DNA of 64,000 nucleotides, from positions 1,116,001 to 1,180,000 of the forward strand of contig JALLLT010000001.1 in the NCBI GenBank assembly GCA_025266875.1, given 5' to 3'. Position 1 is the first letter of the stretch. Each line of letters starts with the position of its first letter. The position numbers were made by a program, and so were the translations under genes. Below the pieces are notes generated by a model. It did not search any database. It saw only the letters and a program-made list of their open reading frames with translations, and had not been told where the DNA came from. Shown here piece after piece: positions 58,546-64,000 of the stretch. Source of the stretch: Fennellomyces sp. T-0311 (taxonomy: Eukaryota > Mucoromycota > Mucoromycetes > Mucorales > Lichtheimiaceae).

Positions 58546-60403
58546 TTATAGTTTGGCAACGGCACCAATATGTACGGAAGCATCGTCCTTGCGTGCAATT
58601 TCTCGAATCTCTCGACGAAGAATCTTTCCGGTGTTACTCTTTGGAATCTCGTCAATGATTATGACACCACCACGCAATCGCTTATGCTGTGCTACGCGGT
58701 TATGAGTCCATTGAATGATTTTCTGTGGCGCATCCTTGTCATTCTTGGCTTCAGGTCTCAAAACAACGTATGCTCTTGGTAACTCGGTTGCTTGCTGCGC
58801 GTCATAGACACCAATGATGGCAACATCTAAGACTTGAGGACACTGTAATAACAATGCTTCAAGTTCAGCAGGTGCCACCTGGAAACCCTTGTACTTGATC
58901 AACTCCTTAGCACGATCCAGAATGTACCAATTGCCATCATCATCCACGCGTCCAATATCGCCCGTCTTGATAAATCCATTCTGATCAATGGTATTGTCGG
59001 TAGCCTCAGGGTCATCCAGGTAACCGATCATCACAGTGGGGCCACGGAAGCATATCTCTCCAACCGAACCACGTGGCAAGTCATTTCCCTCAGGATCAAT
59101 CACTTTGCCTTCCATACATGGCACCAAACGACCAACAGATTCTGGAATACAAGTATCCTTCGTCTGCATCGTACCGATGGGAGAAATTTCAGACATACCA
59201 TAGGCCTACAAACCACTATGTTATTATATGTTTGTCGGACAAAAAAACGAGAGTACATACCTGTGTGCACACAACGTTAAACTTCTTCATGATCTCACGG
59301 ACGGTATCTGGGCCAATGGGAGCAGATCCGACATTCATGCTTCTGAGTGACGACAAGTCATATTTTGCAACAGCAGGATGGTTCAGGAAATGCAACAAGA
59401 TTGGTGGTGCAGTAGGCACGTCGTTTATCTTGAAACGTTGGATAGCCTCACACAACCCCTCTATGCTGTACTTTTCCATCACGATCTGGATGTATCCAGA
59501 GGTAATACCTGTGTTCACCGATCGATTCATACCAGCTGAATGATACATGGGTAAACTAGTGATGGTGATTCTTTGATCCTTCGCCTTCCATGATCCAGAA
59601 TATTCAGACGTTTCCGTAACCATGGCAATGCAGTTGTAATGACTATGTATAGGTCCTGTGAGTCTCATTTCCCGTGACACGTTCACTTGACACATACCTC
59701 AGCATAACACCTTTACTTTTGCCAGTAGTGCCACTCGAGAAAATCAGGTACGCAACAGTCTCTCGGCTCTCTTGTGGAGTCAAATGAACAGGTGAGAGGG
59801 GTGTACTGTTGTAGTCGACCAAGAGATCCATAAAGTAAGGTGCACGAGGATCCTTGTCTGTAAGACAAAGGACGCGTGATCGCGGAAGACCAGCAAGATC
59901 AGCGGCTTCAAGAGCAACATCCATCGTTGTGGGATGGGCGAATAACACCTTGGCCTTTGTCATGGTAAGCTGTCTCTGCAATTCAGATGCAACGTAGCTG
60001 CTGTTGGCAGGTGATACAGCACAACCTACACGAGAAGAGCACATTAGTGTTTACTGTCCCTTTTTTAAGAATATAATTCTTACCGGCAGACAGAGCGCCG
60101 AGATAGACTGGTGCAGTGTATAGCTATATCTACGTTAATTTTTATGTGAATCGCTTCCAGGTCCAACCTTACATTGTTTGGCGAATAGACGCAAATCGCG
60201 TCACCTCGCTTGAGACCGAATCTGATCAAACCAGCATGGATGCAAGAAACCAAGCGTTTCATATGGTACAAAGTGATTGATTTGCCAGTAACGCCATCGA
60301 TGAACAGAGGATGGAAATCCGGCTTATTAGTGGGATTGCTGAAAACAAGGTCGACCAAGTTGCTGTACTCGTATATGCGGTGGTATCTCTGTACGTGCGG
60401 CAT
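58546..60403 (-). CDS. Acyl-CoA ligase / 4-coumarate-CoA ligase-like, peroxisomal
   Basis: Five exons on the minus strand: 60173-60403, 60084-60123, 59698-60025, 59261-59642 and 58546-59205; introns 49-58 nt; coding length 1641 nt, 546 aa. ANL-superfamily motifs: FSSGTTGKSKGVMLSHYN (P-loop, completed by splicing), YGMSEISP, TGDIGRVDDDGNWYILDRAKELIKYKG as separate blocks, and SNTGKILRREI with the catalytic lysine. The protein ends VAKL, a canonical PTS1 (AKL), so a peroxisomal acyl-activating enzyme is likely. It forms an acyl-adenylate then the CoA thioester; chain-length or aromatic preference cannot be told. I chose the ATG at 60403; in-frame codons continue upstream to 60514 but the earlier segment is hydrophobic and UTR-like. 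Confidence 0.92.
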
Positions 60404-60409
60404 GATGAC

Positions 60410-62271
60410 TAATAGTTTTTCAAAGAAGAAGAGAAAACCAATGCACCTTCCGGGATATTTATACCAAACAAAGCCGTTGGTTTCCGACGGTCTTTTCCCG
60501 TTATTGTTGATCAAAACTCTAAAATCACTATTCGGCTGTCATTCTTTATGTTTTCCCATTCCCAAAGTTCATACGCCTTTTTTTTTCCCACAAAAAAGAA
60601 AACAAGAATATACTTAAAGTTGAATCGATACACTATTAGCATAGATTGTATATTTTTCCATGTATTCGTCGCTTTCTCGTTTTTTTCTGTGGGGAGTACA
60701 AACGTCGCTGTTATTTTGGATCACGAAATTTAATTCACTCGTCTTCCCACCGATCCATTAAGTTCCCACCCATCTAATTTGCATTGTTGCTAATGCTTTT
60801 TCATTGACTTGGTCAGGAAAAGAGATCTCCCGACATTTTCGTGGAGTATTATGAAGCATATAAAATCCTATATTTTTTTTGGATTACAGATGAGTTACCG
60901 TTGGTTACTTAATTAATAGCTTTCTTACCAATGTTACTCGAGATATGTATACGTTGGAGTCGATTGTTAATTAGTGTAGCAGAAATCATTGCTATAAGCC
61001 TATACACACAAGTGTGATTGCAATTTCTGTCGCAAGGAGCCGATTTTCTGGTGCTTATCAATGAATGTGGAAATACGTACCTTATCTGTGGACCGGCATA
61101 TTTTTTTTTCAATTACAAAACATATACCTATATGGATTGAGATTTGATTCGTTACCCTGCTGATACTGAGTACGAACAATGAAAAAGTGGAACAGGGATT
61201 CTTTCAGGAGTATGGATTGTATTTCGAATAACAGCGGACGACTCACGTATAGGGTGGGGTATACCCACTTGCCGACAATAATACCAACCTTCTTGATATG
61301 TACCAGGAATAATTGCTTCGTAAGCAATGTAAAGTACAGATAGCTCATATTCACACAGAAAAGCGAGGGCTACTTGACAAACATCGTTGGTATAAAGTAG
61401 AAAATAGTACAGACACGGTTAAAATTTTCTTGTCATTGGCAGCCTACGACCTGAGTTGCATGCGTCTACATAACTAACCGGTGAACCAGAACATAGCCTC
61501 AAGTCATCCTTGGTTCATATTAAGAAATTTTCTAGAACTGATGGTGCAAGAAAATATCATTGAGATCAATCAATTTACTGGTTAGTAACGTGATTGTCTG
61601 CCCATCCGAAAATAACAGTGTCAACAAGTATACAGCCAACTGGATTTCTCATGTCCAATATATTGGTATATATATATTGTTGAAAAATCGGTGTGAACAA
61701 CTCATATGGCAAGCGATCGTTTCGTTACCTCCAGAGTTCAGCGTATGCATTAAAGCTCGCTGTGTTTCCAAAAAAAAAAAGCATTGGTTTCCATGGATGC
61801 ACATTGACATCAAAAGTATCGTCATGATACTACTCTGCCACTTATATAGATTTCTGATGATGGGCAACACCCGATATATTAAGGAGCTACCAAGAATCCA
61901 CCCTTACCTAATAACAGGTGGTGTTTTTTAAGCAAGCAACTGTGCAAGCATTCAACATTTTGGATGCAAGAACCTCAGACCATAAATCAATCAATTCTCC
62001 TTTTGTGTGAGAAATACACCTTCTTAAGGCTCGAAAATCTACGGGGTGAGTACCGTTATCATGAAAGGGCAGAGAATACCAAGAAACCTGTTTGACTTGT
62101 GAGATCTGCTTCAGGAACAGCGCAACTGTAATTTTTTCTTGCGGCTTTATACTTTCTTACTCCAAAAACCATTTTGACTCACTATGCCAACTGTTGTTCC
62201 AAACAGGTTTAATCAAACAAACATCGAAGTGCAATCACGATAATTAACGCGTTCTTTGATCTCTTCAAAGT
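60410..62271. other. Intergenic between acyl-CoA ligase and GLE1
   Basis: AT-rich; no recognisable gene. The divergent starts at 60403 and 62272 mean it includes both promoters. Confidence 0.5.
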
Positions 62272-64000
62272 ATGTTTTACAGAAAAATCACAAATCCCGT
62301 CGTATACACATTTCCGTGTGATTCTGACGAATCTGACGTGGAAGAATTGTTCACACCGATTCCCCAGTGGTATGCAACGAATGTCGTCGCCGAGAAACAG
62401 AGACGCACGATTATTGATATATACACGTAGTAATCCCAATTATAAACGATCGCCGGAATTGGCTTTCCTGGGTAAGCCAACAGATATCTGGGAATCATAT
62501 CAAACCGATATATCCAAAGCAACAAGTGAGGTATGATTCTATGGGTGATACACAAGTATCGTACAGCATACTATGGCGCGAGAACTAAACAATCTGTTTC
62601 TTCCCTAGCTGACTATCAACCCAGACTTTGCTGTCAAAGAACGCCAACACCATGAGACTTTGGAACAGTTACGGAAGGAGTACGTCGAGAATCAGAAGCG
62701 GCAATTACAACAGACCCAAGAGAAGCTTCGTTCCGATATTTCTAAACTGAACAGCACATAGTAAGTTGATGCACCCACTACTGGATCACCTTGTTAACGC
62801 ATTTATGCATTAGCACGGGCAAGGAGAAGAAGCTCGAGGAAGAGTATGACAAGTATCTGGAAGAAATGAGAAAGGCAAGTGCTAGCAACAAATAGATACG
62901 AACGAATTGGTAAATTGACATACCAGTGGTGCAGCGGGTTGAGCTCGCAATCAAAGCAGACAAACAAAAATTCGCCGCAGAGGCCGCCAAGAAAGAAGCA
63001 GAGAAGAAGGCCAAGGATGCCCAGCAAAAGAAGGACCTTGAGACGAAGAAGAAAGCGGAAGCAGATGAAAAGGCGAGAAAGGAGCAAGAGGAGAAGGAAA
63101 AGCTGAAGGTAATTAATATTTGTTCGCAAACGAAGAGGCGAGGTTGTACCTAATCTTGGTTTTCCAGGCCAAATCATCCTCGGCATCCGTGAGTGGACTT
63201 GAGCTGTATAAAAAGTACTCTGCCAAGCTTGACGTAAGTGCTCCGCATATATTCAAAATGAAGACCGCAGAAGCTCATCCTTTCGCGTAGTATTATCGAG
63301 AGCATTATCGGCCACGACTCCAAGATACAAAGTTCAGATCAACAGTCTTCAAAGAACGGATGCCAATCAAGCGTTTTTTGAAACAGCTGCAGTTTAAACG
63401 AGATGTCGTCGATCAACGCGTATGTGATATTCTGATGAAATACACTGCACACAACTAACACAGCGTTGTAGTTTATCGCCATCCGGGACAGGCTGCTTGC
63501 GGTCAAGACACAATCCGAAGACGCATACCATATACTTCTTAATTACACTGCCAAAGATTTTTTGGTAAGGAGCAAGCTGTAAAACGAAATGCGATGATCG
63601 CCAACTCAAACATATCCACAGCGACAAGCACGATCCGAAATTTCGTCGATCAGCTGGGGTGCATACTTTTACGCACGCTTTGCCATGCTGCTCGGTGCGG
63701 CGATACCGGATTTTTTAGAATACCTTCTTGCCCGTCTCTACAAGCGCTGCCCATACCTGATTCCGGAGTACCATGACGACCCGTCGCTTTCCATCGAAGA
63801 GATCCAGAAACGACAAAGATACGAATATTTGGACGACGAAAAGAAAGAGTTCCAGACCATCGACATGCATTATCTATACCAGTACGCGTATGTCATGTTC
63901 TATGCCGCGTTGGTCCAAATGACGCAGCAACTTGGCAGCGATCCCCAAAACCCACACGGTATCGAATACGGCTGGCTATGGCTCGCACGCATCTGCAATG
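62272..64000 (+). CDS. GLE1: mRNA export factor Gle1, 5' part, runs off the window
   Basis: Exons: 62272-62369, 62431-62530, 62609-62760, 62814-about 62878, about 62927-63108, 63168-63233, 63291-63419, 63472-63564 and 63622 to the window end, still open. The N-terminus is acidic, then a long coiled coil rich in Lys, Glu and Gln (KEYVENQKRQLQQTQEKL through KKAEADEKARKEQ). The C-terminal Gle1 domain follows: YYREHYRP, LAVKTQSEDAYHILL, then ARLYKRCPYLIP and NPHGIEYGWLWLARI, which is distinctive. Gle1 with inositol hexakisphosphate activates the helicase Dbp5 at the nuclear pore. The fourth intron is ambiguous: a GC donor (GCAAGT at 62875) with acceptor at 62934, or a GT donor at 62879 with acceptor at 62926. 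Confidence 0.9.

Noticed and set aside
1..64000. tRNA, rRNA, CRISPR and origin-like structures
   Set aside because: I looked for B-box (GGTTCGANNCC-like) sequences, regularly spaced repeats and rRNA-like stretches and saw none convincing; a tRNA scanner would be needed to be sure.

Overview
The window is nuclear DNA from a filamentous fungus, most likely Mucoromycota (Mucorales-like). Genes are intron-rich with short introns (about 49-83 nt, GT-AG, occasionally GC-AG). Core promoters are TATA plus pyrimidine-rich leaders, and intergenic DNA is AT-rich. The housekeeping set is clearly fungal. The phylum is inferred from gene architecture and protein resemblance, not from a marker gene. I found no tRNA, rRNA, CRISPR array or virus.

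Layout. 1-6.5 kb is dense: a two-finger C2H2 protein, a POLE3/DPB4 histone-fold gene on the minus strand that no single ORF reveals (four exons), SRP72 (six exons) diverging from it across about 130 bp, and a tiny TATA-driven ORF. 6.5-10.3 kb has no convincing gene. 10.3-16.7 kb is MOT1/BTAF1 (14 exons), convergent with a LACTB2-type metallo-beta-lactamase gene. 18.2-21.2 kb holds only an F-box/LRR-like relic. 21.2-23.4 kb is a copper amine oxidase. 23.4-31.5 kb is an AT-rich, gene-free stretch with MITEs and a protein-coding repeat relic. 31.5-35.5 kb has casein kinase I (six exons), an unrecognised multi-exon gene, and a two-exon Yippee gene, again only visible after splicing. 35.5-39.9 kb is gene-poor with a MITE. 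39.9-41.4 kb is an HSL-type alpha/beta hydrolase. 41.4-44 kb has another copy of the coding repeat and a pogo-like MITE.

44.0-54.8 kb is an expanded locus: three intact short-chain dehydrogenase/reductase (SDR) paralogues, two decayed copies on the same strand, and a five-exon glutathione S-transferase-like gene between the first two. 55-64 kb returns to dense genes: a STIMATE/TMEM110-like vacuolar membrane protein, a DBP6/DDX51 DEAD-box helicase (six exons), a convergent peroxisomal acyl-CoA ligase/4CL-like gene (five exons), and the 5' part of GLE1 running off the end.

How the genes relate. Most are independent housekeeping functions: TBP removal (MOT1), chromatin/replication (DPB4), protein targeting (SRP72), ribosome biogenesis (DBP6) and mRNA export (GLE1). 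Two enzymes, the amine oxidase (-NKL) and the acyl-CoA ligase (-AKL), end in peroxisomal targeting-like tripeptides. The SDR/GST array looks like a young, birth-and-death detoxification or lipid/retinoid-type oxidoreductase cluster set among repeats. Exon coordinates were derived by hand from frame, splice sites and family similarity; coding lengths sum to whole codons in every complete gene model.
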